NCBI RefSeq assembly: GCF_900105055.1
Contig: NZ_FNTA01000004.1
Location: forward strand, 6,541,501 to 6,605,500
DNA length: 64,000 bases
Origin: Amycolatopsis lurida
Lineage (GTDB): Bacteria; Actinomycetota; Actinomycetes; Mycobacteriales; Pseudonocardiaceae
Direction of reading: 5' to 3'
This document shows, piece by piece, positions 9,185 through 17,409 of the stretch; within the stretch, counting starts at the first letter, position 1, and each line of letters starts with the position of its first letter. The position numbers and the translations under genes were made by a program. Below the pieces are notes generated by a model that did not search any database, had not been told where the DNA came from, and saw only the letters and a program-made list of their open reading frames with translations.

Positions 9185-10222
9185 GTGCGTACGAGGGTGA
9201 TCAAGGTGGCCGCCGCGGCCACCGCGCTCGGGCTGACCCTGTCGGCGTGTGGGTCCACAAAGGACAACGCTCCCCAACCGGGTGCGGGCGGGGGCGGCAA
9301 GGTCGGCGCGACGATCCCGTTGCTGACCTCGCCGTTCTGGCAGGCCTACAACAACTACGTACCGCTGAAGGCGAAGGAACAGGGCGTCGAGGCGCTGCCG
9401 ACGGTCAACGCGGACAGCGACTCGGCGAAGCAGATCACCGACATCAACACCTTGCTCAACCAGGGCGTCAAGGGCCTGGTCGTGACGCCGCTGGACTCCG
9501 CCGCCGTCGTGGCGGGCCTCAAGGCGGCGGAGAACAAGGGTGTCCCGGTGGTCGCCGTCGATGTCGCGCCGGAGAGCGGCAAGGTCGCGATGGTGGTGCG
9601 CGCGGACAACAAGGCGTACGGCACCAAGGCCTGCGAGGCGATCGGCGCGAAGGTCACCTCGGGCAAGGTCGTGCAGGTCATGGGCGATCTGGCCTCGGTC
9701 AACGGCCGCGACCGCTCCGAGGCGTTCCGGCAGTGCATGAAGACGAAGTACCCGGACGTGCGGGTACTGGAGATCGCCGCCGAGTGGAAGGCGGACAAGG
9801 CTTCGTCCGGTTTGGACAGTCTGCTGACCGCGAACCCGGACATCAAGGCCGTGTACATGCAGGCGGGCGGCGTGTACCTGGCGCCGACGCAGCAGGCGCT
9901 CAAGCGCAAGAACCTCTACTTCCCGGTCGGCGACCCGAAGCATGTCGTGCTGGTCAGCAACGACGGCATCCCGCAGGAACTCGCCGCGATCCGCGCCGGC
10001 GAACTCGACGCGACCGTCTCCCAGCCCGCCGACGACTACGCCAAGTACGGCATGTACTGGATCAAGAAGGCCATGGCGGGGGAGACCTTCAAGGCCGGGC
10101 CGACCGACCACGGCAGCACCGTCGTCGAGGTCCGCCCCGGCATCCTGGAAGACCAGCTCCCCGCGCCCGTCGTAACCAAGGACAACGTGGACGACAAGGC
10201 CCTGTGGGGGAACAACCTGTGA
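9185..10222 (+). CDS. Sugar ABC transporter substrate-binding lipoprotein
   Basis: 345 residues. The GTG at 9185 follows a strong AAGGAGGA. A signal peptide ends in the lipobox LSAC, with the lipidated Cys at residue 22. The rest is a ribose/xylose-type periplasmic-binding fold (IPLLTSPFWQAYNNY, DINTLLNQGVKGLVVTPLDS). It would capture the sugar outside the membrane and deliver it to the permease encoded two genes on. The fucose specificity is inferred from the operon. Confidence 0.87.
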   Translation: MRTRVIKVAAAATALGLTLSACGSTKDNAPQPGAGGGGKVGATIPLLTSPFWQAYNNYVPLKAKEQGVEALPTVNADSDSAKQITDINTLLNQGVKGLVVTPLDSAAVVAGLKAAENKGVPVVAVDVAPESGKVAMVVRADNKAYGTKACEAIGAKVTSGKVVQVMGDLASVNGRDRSEAFRQCMKTKYPDVRVLEIAAEWKADKASSGLDSLLTANPDIKAVYMQAGGVYLAPTQQALKRKNLYFPVGDPKHVVLVSNDGIPQELAAIRAGELDATVSQPADDYAKYGMYWIKKAMAGETFKAGPTDHGSTVVEVRPGILEDQLPAPVVTKDNVDDKALWGNNL

Positions 10223-11739
10223 GCGCGCTGCCCGCCGGATCCGCCGCCGTGCCGGTGGTCAGCGCACTGGGCGTCGGCAAACGCTACGGCCCGACCGTGG
10301 CACTGTCCGACGTCAGCCTCACCGTGCACCCCGGCGAGTCGCACGCGCTCGTCGGCCGTAACGGTGCCGGGAAGTCGACCCTCGTCTCCATCCTCACCGG
10401 ACTGTCCAAAACGGACACCGGGCACGTCGAGTTCGGCGGCGTCCCCGCACCGCCCCTGTCCAGGCAGGACGATTGGAAACGCGCGGTCGCCTGCGTCTAC
10501 CAGCACGCGATGGACGTCCCGCAGCTGACCGTCGCGGAGAACCTGTTCCTGAACCGCCAGTCCGGCAAGGGTTTCGCGATCGGCTGGCAGCGGTTGCGCC
10601 GTCAGGCACGGGAACTGCTCGACTCGTGGGACGTCCACGTCGACGTCGACACCCCGGCCGGGGAGCTTTCCGTCGAGGACCGGCAGTTCGTCGAGATCGC
10701 GCGGGCGTTGTCCTACGGCGCCCGGTTCATCGTCCTCGACGAGCCGACGGCGCAGCTGGACAGCCAGGCGATCGAGCGGCTCTTCGCGCGGATGCGCCAG
10801 ATGCAGGACAGCGGGGTGACGTTCCTGTTCATCTCGCATCACCTCCACGAGGTCTACGAGGTCTGCCAAGCGGTCACCGTGCTGCGCGACGCCAAGCACA
10901 TCCTGACCGCGCCCGTTTCGGAGGTCGGCCGTGCCGAGCTGATCGACGCGATGACCGGCGAGCAGGGTGGCCTTTCCGTCCGTGACGCCGCCACGCGCGA
11001 GGCGTTGGACGAGGACGCCGACGAGGTGCTGACCGTCGATGGGCTTTCCGGTGACGGCTTCGAGGATGTGACGTTCCGGATCCACCGCGGCGAGGTGATC
11101 GGGCTCGCGGGCAGCAACGCCAGCGGCAAGCACCAGGTCGCCGAAACCGTGTACGGCCTGCGTTCGCCGTCCGGTGGCACGGTACGGGTGGACGGGAAGC
11201 CGTTGAAACCGGGCGAAATCCCGGCCGCGATCCGCGCCGGGATCGGCTGTGTGCCGAGGGACCGGCATCACGAGGGACTGGTGCTGGAGCATTCCATCGC
11301 GGACAACGCCACACTGTCCATTTTGGATCGCATGGGGAAGGCCGGTCTGGCGTCACCGGGCGCGCGCTATGGCCGTGCCGCCCAGGCGTTGAAGGACTAC
11401 GACATCGTCGCGGCCGACGCGGACCAGCCGGTGTCCGACCTTTCCGGTGGCAACCAGCAGAAAGTGGTCCTCGCCCGGGCGCTGGCCGGGGATCCGCGCC
11501 TGGTGGTGCTGATCAACCCGACCGCGGGCGTGGACGTGAAATCGAAGGAAGCGCTGCTCGCGGTCGTCGACCGGGTGCGCGCGGAAGGCAAGGCGGTGCT
11601 GATCGTCAGCGACGAGCTGGACGATCTTCGTCTGAGCGACCGGGTGCTGGTGCTGCGCGCCGGTGCCGTGGTCGCCGAACACCGGGCGGGCTGGTCCGAC
11701 GGCGACCTGGTGGCCGACATCGAAGGAGTCGAACGGTGA
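10219..11739 (+). CDS. Sugar ABC transporter ATPase, two nucleotide-binding domains
   Basis: 506 residues from a GTG that overlaps the preceding stop. The first domain has Walker A GRNGAGKST (46-54), a divergent signature LSVEDRQ and Walker B FIVLDEP. The second has GSNASGKH (298-305) in the Walker A place, signature LSGGNQQKV and VLINPTAGVD. This double-domain layout with a degenerate second half is the norm for RbsA/XylG-type importers. It would power uptake with the adjoining lipoprotein and permease. Confidence 0.9.
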   Translation: MSALPAGSAAVPVVSALGVGKRYGPTVALSDVSLTVHPGESHALVGRNGAGKSTLVSILTGLSKTDTGHVEFGGVPAPPLSRQDDWKRAVACVYQHAMDVPQLTVAENLFLNRQSGKGFAIGWQRLRRQARELLDSWDVHVDVDTPAGELSVEDRQFVEIARALSYGARFIVLDEPTAQLDSQAIERLFARMRQMQDSGVTFLFISHHLHEVYEVCQAVTVLRDAKHILTAPVSEVGRAELIDAMTGEQGGLSVRDAATREALDEDADEVLTVDGLSGDGFEDVTFRIHRGEVIGLAGSNASGKHQVAETVYGLRSPSGGTVRVDGKPLKPGEIPAAIRAGIGCVPRDRHHEGLVLEHSIADNATLSILDRMGKAGLASPGARYGRAAQALKDYDIVAADADQPVSDLSGGNQQKVVLARALAGDPRLVVLINPTAGVDVKSKEALLAVVDRVRAEGKAVLIVSDELDDLRLSDRVLVLRAGAVVAEHRAGWSDGDLVADIEGVER

Positions 11740-12740
11740 CCGATCCGAAGACTTCGACGTTCGCGGCCCCGCCGAAGCGCCGGAAATTCCGCTGGCTGCG
11801 CGAACTCGCCCTTGTCCCCGCGCTCATCGTGGTGCTGATCATCGGAGGACTGATCAGCGACACGTTCCTGACCTTCGGCAGCATCGTCGGGATCCTGTCC
11901 GCCTCGGCCGCGCTGTCGATGGTGGTGCTGGGCGAGTCGCTCGTGCTGCTGACCGGGAAGTTCGACCTGTCGCTGGAATCCACCATGGGCATGGCGCCCG
12001 CGCTGGGCGCGATGCTGGTCATCCCGGTGGCGTCCTCGGGCTTCGGCACCGAGATCCCCGGCTTCGCGGGCATCCTCGCCGTGCTGGTGGCCGGTGCCGC
12101 GGTCGGCTTCGTGAACGGCTTCCTGATCGTCAAGCTGAAGCTGAACGCCTTCATCGTCACGCTGGCGATGCTGACGGTGCTGCGCGGCACGCAGATCGGG
12201 TCCACCCAGGGAAAGACGCTCTTCGATCAGCTGGACGTGTTCACCGCGCTGGCCACGACGACCTTCATCGGGCTGCCGATGTCGGTGTGGCTGGCCGCGG
12301 CGCTGTTCACCGTGTTCGGGCTGGGGCTGCGGTACCACCGGATCGGCCGGTCGCTGTACGCCATCGGCGGCAACCGGGAAGCGGCGCGGGCCGCCGGTAT
12401 CCGCGTCGACCGGATCTCGTGGGGTGTCTTCGTGGTGGCCGGGGTGCTGGCCGCGCTCGGCGGGCTCGCGTACACCGGCTACGTCGGCGCGCTCGGCGCG
12501 GATCAGGGTGACGGATTGATCCTTCAGGTGTTCGCCGCTGCGGTGATCGGCGGTGTCTCACTGGACGGTGGGAAGGGCACTCTGGTCGGGGCGCTCACCG
12601 GCGTGCTGCTCCTGCAGACGGTCACGAACCTGCTGCAGGTGGCGCAGGTGCCGCCGGAATGGCTGAAGGCGATCTACGGCGTGATCATCCTGGTCGCGTT
12701 GATCATCTCCCGCTATGCCGGCGGGAAGGCCCAGACCTAG
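11736..12740 (+). CDS. Sugar ABC transporter permease
   Basis: 334 residues with roughly ten hydrophobic segments. The ribose-type permease signature is clear: GKFDLSLEST near residue 70 and GGNREAARAAGI with the cytoplasmic coupling loop, then VIGGVSLDGGKGT. It overlaps the ATPase stop by 4 bases and is the last gene of the operon. A perfect hairpin 10 bases downstream separates it from the convergent regulator gene. Confidence 0.9.
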   Translation: MTDPKTSTFAAPPKRRKFRWLRELALVPALIVVLIIGGLISDTFLTFGSIVGILSASAALSMVVLGESLVLLTGKFDLSLESTMGMAPALGAMLVIPVASSGFGTEIPGFAGILAVLVAGAAVGFVNGFLIVKLKLNAFIVTLAMLTVLRGTQIGSTQGKTLFDQLDVFTALATTTFIGLPMSVWLAAALFTVFGLGLRYHRIGRSLYAIGGNREAARAAGIRVDRISWGVFVVAGVLAALGGLAYTGYVGALGADQGDGLILQVFAAAVIGGVSLDGGKGTLVGALTGVLLLQTVTNLLQVAQVPPEWLKAIYGVIILVALIISRYAGGKAQT

Positions 12741-12750
12741 CAGTCGAGCG

Positions 12751-12799
12751 CGTGAAGGCCCCCTTCCCTCGGCTGATCCGAGGGAAGGGGGCCTTCACG
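12751..12799. repeat. Family 2 intergenic palindrome, copy A
   Basis: Perfect 22 bp arms around a 5 base loop (CTGAT): left arm begins CGTGAAGGCCCCCTT, right arm ends AAGGGGGCCTTCACG. It lies between the 3' ends of the convergent permease and regulator genes, so it may terminate both transcripts. A second copy lies at 59845. Confidence 0.9.
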
Positions 12800-12823
12800 G
12801 GACGAACGGAGGAGAGAGCGGTG

Positions 12824-13534
12824 TCAGGAAGCTTCGGCGGCCGTGGTGGGGTCGTCGGCGGTGCCGAGCGCGTTGCGGAGCCACTGCTCCACGCCAGCCA
12901 CGTGCACGGTCGCCCACGAACGCGCGAGTTCGGGCTCACGGGCGGCGATGGCTTCGTAGATCGCCGTGTGCTGCTCGCGGGTTTTGGCGACGGCGCCCTC
13001 TTGGGTGAGCCCGCGCCAGATGCGGGCCCGCGCGGTGGGGCCCGACAGGCTGTCCAGCAGCGAGCACAGCACCGGATTGCCGGAGCCGTCGGCGATCTTG
13101 CGGTGGAACTGAAGGTCGTTCGCGACCAGTGCCTCCACCGTCGGCGAGTCGGCCAGTTCGTCGAGCAGGCGGCCTAGTTCCTCGATGTCCTCGTCGCTCA
13201 TGTGCATCGCGGCCAGCGCCGTCGCCGCCGGTTCGAGGATCCGGCGCACGGCGAGGAAGTCCAGCACGGTGTCGTCGCGGTGGAAGTCCACCACGAACGT
13301 CATCGCGTCGAGGAGGAGATTCGGTTCGAGGCTGGTGACGTACGTCCCGTCGCCCTGGCGGACGTCGAGCACGCGGATCAGGCACAACGCCTTCACCGCT
13401 TCGCGCAGCGAACTGCGGGACAGACCGAGCCGCTGGGCCAGTTCGGCCTCTTTCGGCAGCCTGTCGCCCGGAGCAAGCTCGCCGGAGATGATCATGTCTT
13501 TGATCTTGTCGATCGCGACATCGGTGACCGGCAT
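12824..13534 (-). CDS. GntR/FadR-type (FCD) transcriptional regulator of the fucose genes
   Basis: 236 residues. The N-terminal winged helix is seen in IKDMIISGELAPGDRLPKE and LAQRLGLSRSSLREAVKAL. The C-terminal FCD domain has DLQFHRKIADGSGN and QHTAIYEAI, whose Asp and His residues hold a metal and a small acid ligand in this family. It is transcribed away from the fucM-dehydrogenase-lactonase operon and stands between the two fucose operons, so it most likely controls both. The effector is probably a pathway acid such as fuconate or its keto product. That is inference. Confidence 0.85.
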   Translation of the reverse strand: MPVTDVAIDKIKDMIISGELAPGDRLPKEAELAQRLGLSRSSLREAVKALCLIRVLDVRQGDGTYVTSLEPNLLLDAMTFVVDFHRDDTVLDFLAVRRILEPAATALAAMHMSDEDIEELGRLLDELADSPTVEALVANDLQFHRKIADGSGNPVLCSLLDSLSGPTARARIWRGLTQEGAVAKTREQHTAIYEAIAAREPELARSWATVHVAGVEQWLRNALGTADDPTTAAEAS

Positions 13535-13559
13535 GTTCCACCGCCCTCCCCGAAGACCT

Positions 13560-13583
13560 CGGATGTTTGAGTGTCAGTTGACA
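13560..13583. promoter_or_regulatory. Candidate operator between regulator and fucose mutarotase operon
   Basis: The divergent intergenic region holds CGGATGTTTG at 13560-13569, which matches the operator-like site at 6176 at 9 of 10 positions. It also holds TGTCA-GT-TGACA at 13572-13583, a perfect 5 bp inverted repeat. The position between 13534 and 13614 suits control of both divergent transcripts. Confidence 0.45.
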
Positions 13584-13613
13584 GAGTGCCATGTTTCGAG
13601 TTGAGGAGGCGCG

Positions 13614-13943
13614 GTGACCCACGGTGTCGCACTACAAAGAGTGGCACTCCACACCCGGCTGAAGCCGGGCAAGGAGGCCGAATACGAGTCGGTCCACGCC
13701 GTCATCCCGCCTGAACTGGACGAAGCCCTGCGCGGTGCGGGCGTGCGTTCGTGGCGGATCTGGCGGGACGGGCTCGATCTGTTCCACGTCGTGGAGGTCG
13801 AGGACTACGCGAAGATGCGCGCGATCCTGCGCGATCATCCGGCCAACATTCCCTGGCAGGCCCGGATGTCGGAGCTGCTAGACGTCGAAGACGACTACTC
13901 GGGCGGCGATTCGGGGCTCGGCCTCGTTTGGGAGCTTCCGTGA
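13614..13943 (+). CDS. L-fucose/L-rhamnose mutarotase family protein
   Basis: 109 residues, the usual length for the RhaM family. GAGGAGG precedes the GTG. The family pattern is visible: LKPGKEAEYESVHAVIPPEL with its His, then VRSWRIWRDGLDLFHVVEVEDY and the tryptophan near NIPWQARM. It interconverts the anomers of the free sugar so that the dehydrogenase next in the operon sees its preferred form. Specificity for fucose is inferred from the operon. Its stop overlaps the next start. Confidence 0.85.
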   Translation: MTHGVALQRVALHTRLKPGKEAEYESVHAVIPPELDEALRGAGVRSWRIWRDGLDLFHVVEVEDYAKMRAILRDHPANIPWQARMSELLDVEDDYSGGDSGLGLVWELP

Positions 13944-14911
13944 AGATCCCCCTGTCCCCGCTGGGGCTCGGCTGCGCGCAGCTGGGCAACCTGTACCACG
14001 CCATCACCGACGAGACGGCCGAAGCGACCGTCCGGCAGGCGTGGGACGAAGGCATCCGCTACTTCGACACCGCCCCGCACTACGGTCTCGGGCTGTCGGA
14101 ACGACGGCTGGGCGCGGCCCTTTCGGCGTATCCCCGCGCGGATTTCGTGGTCTCGACGAAGGTCGGCCGCGTGCTGGAACCCGATCCCGGTGGCGCTTCG
14201 CGCACCGACTCGCAGGGCTTCGTCGTTCCCGCCGCGTACGAACGAAGGTGGGACTTCAGCCGCGACGGGATCCTCCGGTCGCTTGAGGACAGTCTGGAGC
14301 GGCTGGGACTCGACCGCGTCGACGTCGTCTACGTGCACGACCCGGACGAACACTTCGAGGACACCGTCGACGGCGCGTTCCCCGCGCTGCTCGAACTGCG
14401 GGAGCAAGGTGTCGTCGACGCCATCGGGGCCGGGATGAACCAGGCGCCGATGCTCGCCGAGTTCGTCCGCCGGTTCGATCTCGACGTGATCCTGCTGGCG
14501 GGCCGGTACACCCTGCTCGACCAGCCCGCGCTCGACGACCTTCTCCCGCTGTGCGGGGAACGCGGCGTGGACGTGGTGGCGGGCGGGGTGTTCAACGCCG
14601 GGATCCTCGCCACCGCCTCGCCGGGCACGATGTACGACTACGCCGAGGCCCCGGCCGAACTGGTGGAGCGCGCCCAGCGGATCGCCGGCGTCTGCGCGCG
14701 GCACGGTGTCGAACTCCCGCAAGCCGCGCTGGCGTTGCCCGCCGCGCATCCGTCGGTGGTGTCCGTCGTCGTCGGCGCGCACGACCGCGGCCAGGTCCGG
14801 CTCAACGCCGAACGGTTCCGGCGGCCGGTGCCGCGCGAGTTGTGGACGGACCTGATCCGTGCGGGACTGTTGCGTGAGGACACCGTGCTGCGACAGGAGG
14901 AACGGGCGTGA
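13940..14911 (+). CDS. Aldo/keto reductase, L-fucose 1-dehydrogenase
   Basis: 323 residues from a GTG at 13940, overlapping the mutarotase stop by 4 bases. AKR signature elements are LGLGCAQLGN, the catalytic Asp and Tyr in FDTAPHYGLGLSE, the Lys in VSTKVGRV and the His in YVHDPDEH. Related enzymes are annotated as D-threo-aldose 1-dehydrogenase and act on L-fucose, giving L-fucono-lactone. Its place between the mutarotase and the lactonase gene supports this. Confidence 0.85.
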   Translation: MKIPLSPLGLGCAQLGNLYHAITDETAEATVRQAWDEGIRYFDTAPHYGLGLSERRLGAALSAYPRADFVVSTKVGRVLEPDPGGASRTDSQGFVVPAAYERRWDFSRDGILRSLEDSLERLGLDRVDVVYVHDPDEHFEDTVDGAFPALLELREQGVVDAIGAGMNQAPMLAEFVRRFDLDVILLAGRYTLLDQPALDDLLPLCGERGVDVVAGGVFNAGILATASPGTMYDYAEAPAELVERAQRIAGVCARHGVELPQAALALPAAHPSVVSVVVGAHDRGQVRLNAERFRRPVPRELWTDLIRAGLLREDTVLRQEERA

Positions 14912-15732
14912 TCGACGCGCACCATCATCTTTGGGATCCCTCGCGGCGGGACTACCCGTGGATGGCCGGTACGGCACTGGAGCCGATCCGCCGTCCGTAC
15001 ACAGTGGACGACCTCCGCGCGGTGACGAAGGCGGCCGGGGTGAAGGGGACCGTGCTGGTGCAGACGGTCTCGTCGGAAGAGGAGACGCGAGAGTTCCTCG
15101 CGGCGGCTCAGGCCGAACCGCTCATCGTGGGCGTCGTCGGCTGGACCGACCTCACCGCGCCCGATGTCGCCGAGCGCGTCGCCTCGTTTTCGGGGCCGTT
15201 GGCGGGGATCCGGCATCAGGCCGAGGACGAGCCGGACCCGTCGTGGCTGACGCGGCCCGAGGTCCTGCGTGGTCTCGCCGCTCTCGGCAAGGCAGGGCTG
15301 GCGTACGACCTGCTGGTGAAGCCACCGCAGCTCCCCGCCGCGCTCGCCGCCGCGAAAGCGTTGCCGGACCAGGTTTTCGTGCTCGACCACGCCGCGAAGC
15401 CGCCGATCGCCTCGGGCGAATGGCAGCCGTGGGCGGACGGGGTCGCGGCCTTGGGGGAGCTGGACAACGTGTACTGCAAGCTTTCCGGGCTGGTGACCGA
15501 GGCGGACTGGGCGCGGTGGAAGGCCGGGCAGCTGGCGCGCTGGGCCGAGCACGTGCTGGAGTCCTTCGGGGCTTCGCGACTGATGTTCGGCTCGGACTGG
15601 CCGGTCTGCGAGCTCGCGGCCGCGTATGAAGTCGTCGTGGACACCGCCTTTTCGCTGACGGGCTCGCTGAGCGACGCCGAGCGGCTGGAGTTCTTCGACG
15701 GGACGGCGCGGCGGGCCTACCACCTCTCGTGA
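14908..15732 (+). CDS. Amidohydrolase, L-fuconolactonase
   Basis: 274 residues from a GTG with AGGAGG upstream. It is an amidohydrolase-2 TIM barrel: IDAHHHLWDP at the N-terminus provides the first metal ligands, then VGWTDL, FVLDHAAKP and MFGSDWPVC with the catalytic Asp. It opens fucono-lactone to L-fuconate, the substrate of the dehydratase in the other operon. It is the last gene of its operon and its TGA stop lies inside the palindrome at 15726-15771. Confidence 0.85.
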   Translation: MIDAHHHLWDPSRRDYPWMAGTALEPIRRPYTVDDLRAVTKAAGVKGTVLVQTVSSEEETREFLAAAQAEPLIVGVVGWTDLTAPDVAERVASFSGPLAGIRHQAEDEPDPSWLTRPEVLRGLAALGKAGLAYDLLVKPPQLPAALAAAKALPDQVFVLDHAAKPPIASGEWQPWADGVAALGELDNVYCKLSGLVTEADWARWKAGQLARWAEHVLESFGASRLMFGSDWPVCELAAAYEVVVDTAFSLTGSLSDAERLEFFDGTARRAYHLS

Positions 15733-15771
15733 GTGGTCAGGACGGTTAGAACCGTCCTTGCCACTCACGAG
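15726..15771. repeat. Family 1 intergenic palindrome, copy 2
   Basis: Same outer arms as copy 1 (CTCGTGAGTGGT and its complement) and core AGGACGGTT/AACCGTCCT, 20 of 22 arm positions paired. It includes the lactonase stop codon. The convergent sigma factor gene ends 71 bases further on. Confidence 0.9.
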
Positions 15772-15842
15772 GCCGGTGGGCGGCGCGGGGACCGGGCGCC
15801 TGAGAACCGCCGATCAACGACCTGCGGCAGGGGGAGAGAAGA

Positions 15843-16499
15843 TCAGAATTCGTCCTGCTTGACCATCGTCCGCAGGCGGGCCAGTGCGCGGTGCTGCGTC
15901 ACGCGCACGTTGCCGGCGGAGATCCCGAGCGCCTCGGCCGTTTCGGCGGCGGAAAGGCCGACGGCGATGCGGAGGGCGAGGATCTCCTGCTGCACCCGCG
16001 GGAGGGTGGAGAGCAGGCGGTTGAGGCGGGCACCGAGATCCAGGTGCAGGGCGTGGGTTTCGGGTTCGTTGTCGCCGATGGGCCGTTCCGGCAGTTCCGG
16101 GACCGGTTCCGACCGGTCGCGGGAGACCGCGCGGTAGGCGTCCGCGACCTTGTTGGCGGCGATGGCGTGCACGAGGTAGAGGAACGAACCGCCGCGATCC
16201 TGATAGCCGGGCAGCGCCTTCAGCACCGCCATGCACACTTCCTGCGCGACGTCGTCCGCCGACAGGTAGGACAGGTCACGGCCGCCCATTCTGGCGCGGC
16301 AGTAGCGGACCACGACGGGTCCGATCATCCGCAGGAGGGACTGGATGGCGGCGGGATTCCCGTCGCCCGCGTCCTTGACGAGGGGATCGAGGTCTTCCTT
16401 CGTCAGCCGTCCGCCCGGTCGAGGCAGGTTCTCCGGAGTCGTGTATCCGGGGACCGCATCGGGGGTGACGGTTCTGGACGCACTGGAAGTTGCTTGCAT
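15843..16499 (-). CDS. RNA polymerase sigma factor, SigD/ShbA type
   Basis: 218 residues. The ATG at 16499 is chosen for the GGGAGG 7 bases before it. Region 2 is VVVRYCRARMGG through LSADDVAQEVCMAVLKALPGY, with YLVHAIAANKVADAYRA; region 4 is LPRVQQEILALRIAVGLSAAETAEALG and ISAGNVRVTQHRALARL. The pattern closely follows mycobacterial SigD and streptomycete ShbA, small sigma factors used for vegetative and ribosomal or principal-sigma gene transcription. No anti-sigma gene is adjacent on either side. Confidence 0.88.
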   Translation of the reverse strand: MQATSSASRTVTPDAVPGYTTPENLPRPGGRLTKEDLDPLVKDAGDGNPAAIQSLLRMIGPVVVRYCRARMGGRDLSYLSADDVAQEVCMAVLKALPGYQDRGGSFLYLVHAIAANKVADAYRAVSRDRSEPVPELPERPIGDNEPETHALHLDLGARLNRLLSTLPRVQQEILALRIAVGLSAAETAEALGISAGNVRVTQHRALARLRTMVKQDEF

Positions 16500-16565
16500 G
16501 GTCGTCCTCCCCGGCCGACCCTGCGACCGTCGCTGTCGAGGGGTCAACACTCCGTAACGATTGAG

Positions 16566-16604
16566 GGCGGCAGATGCTCCGTAAGATCAGATCCATCTGC
16601 CGCC
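16566..16604. terminator. Stem-loop in the leader of the sigma factor gene
   Basis: GGCGGCAGATG and CATCTGCCGCC form a perfect 11 bp stem with a 17 base loop, 67 bases before the sigma gene start and 146 bases after the end of the DUF202 gene. It could terminate the upstream transcript or structure the sigma leader. No T-run follows on the minus strand. Confidence 0.45.
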
Positions 16605-16749
16605 GTTGCGACGCAGCGTAATCGTAGGCGCCGGTCGGGCGGCAGTAAAGATTTCAACTAGAGATAGCCCATTCGCCGGAGTCGGCTTAATACAACCGAG
16701 ACTCTGGGCCGGGAAAACGGGTTTCGCCGTCGCAGGATGTGCTCGGCGC

Positions 16750-17052
16750 TTAGCGTACCGCGATCAGGGCGACCGCCGTCGCCACGACGAGTGCCGATGC
16801 TGTGACGGCAAGGGATGGGTTAAGAGGTTTCGGGGTTTCGGGGCGGCGCAGTGCTCGTTCACGGATCGCGCCGGTGGCGACCAGGATGATCACCATGGCG
16901 CCCGCGAACGTGACCGGGACGACCGCCGTCCCCCAGCCTCGCCGGGCCGCGCTGTGCAAGAGCAGGAGTGTGCAGGCGGTAGCCGCGAGCGCGGTTCGGC
17001 GCCACGCCAGCCCGGTCCGTTCCGCTTGCGCTCCGTGATCGCGTTGGCTCAC
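16750..17052 (-). CDS. DUF202 small membrane protein
   Basis: 100 residues from a GTG at 17052 that overlaps the stop of the preceding gene. The family pattern QAERTGLAWRRTALA is at the N-terminus, followed by three hydrophobic segments. DUF202 proteins are inner-membrane proteins without a settled function. It is paralogous to its neighbour, and both follow a GtrA-like gene. Confidence 0.75.
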   Translation of the reverse strand: MSQRDHGAQAERTGLAWRRTALAATACTLLLLHSAARRGWGTAVVPVTFAGAMVIILVATGAIRERALRRPETPKPLNPSLAVTASALVVATAVALIAVR

Positions 17053-17399
17053 GAAAAGACCACCAGCGCCGCCGCCGTCAGGGTGATCGCGAGGATCCCG
17101 GTGGTCAGCAGGACCAGCATCCCGCTCTTGGGCAGCGGTCGTCCCGCGCGCATCGCACTCTGCACCTGCCGCCAGCGGGGATACGCGCTCGCCGCGACGA
17201 CGGCGGCCAGCAGGACGCACAGTCCCGCCAGGGCGGTGCTCAGCGCGCTCGGGTCGGGAACCAGCTGATGGACGGCGACGCCGCCGGCCAACAGCCCTAG
17301 CGCCGTCCGGAGCCAGGCGAGGAAGGTCCGTTCGTTGGCGAGCGTGAATCGGTAATCGGGTTCGGAGCCGCCGTCGTGCGGGCCGTTGATCTCTGCCAC
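17049..17399 (-). CDS. DUF202/YidH-type membrane protein
   Basis: 116 residues. It carries the full motif RFTLANERTFLAWLRTALGLLAGG-like sequence (NERTFLAWLRTALGL) and three hydrophobic helices. The GTG at 17399 is taken as start because homologues begin shortly before the motif, but no good ribosome site is present, so the start is uncertain. The gene follows the GtrA-like gene by 10 bases and overlaps the second DUF202 gene by 4. Confidence 0.75.
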   Translation of the reverse strand: MAEINGPHDGGSEPDYRFTLANERTFLAWLRTALGLLAGGVAVHQLVPDPSALSTALAGLCVLLAAVVAASAYPRWRQVQSAMRAGRPLPKSGMLVLLTTGILAITLTAAALVVFS

Positions 17400-17409
17400 T
17401 TGAAGGAGA

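Noticed and set aside
11110..11133. Degenerate second Walker A (GSNASGKH) in the fucose ATPase as an inactivating mutation
   Set aside because: Two-domain sugar-import ATPases commonly have a degenerate second Walker A, so this is normal for the family.
14638..15768. Open frames that begin with SGKDGSNRPDHS inside family 1 palindromes
   Set aside because: The reading comes from the palindrome itself (GTGAGTGGT read as V-S-G) and recurs at each copy. These are repeat artefacts likely to be annotated wrongly as small proteins.
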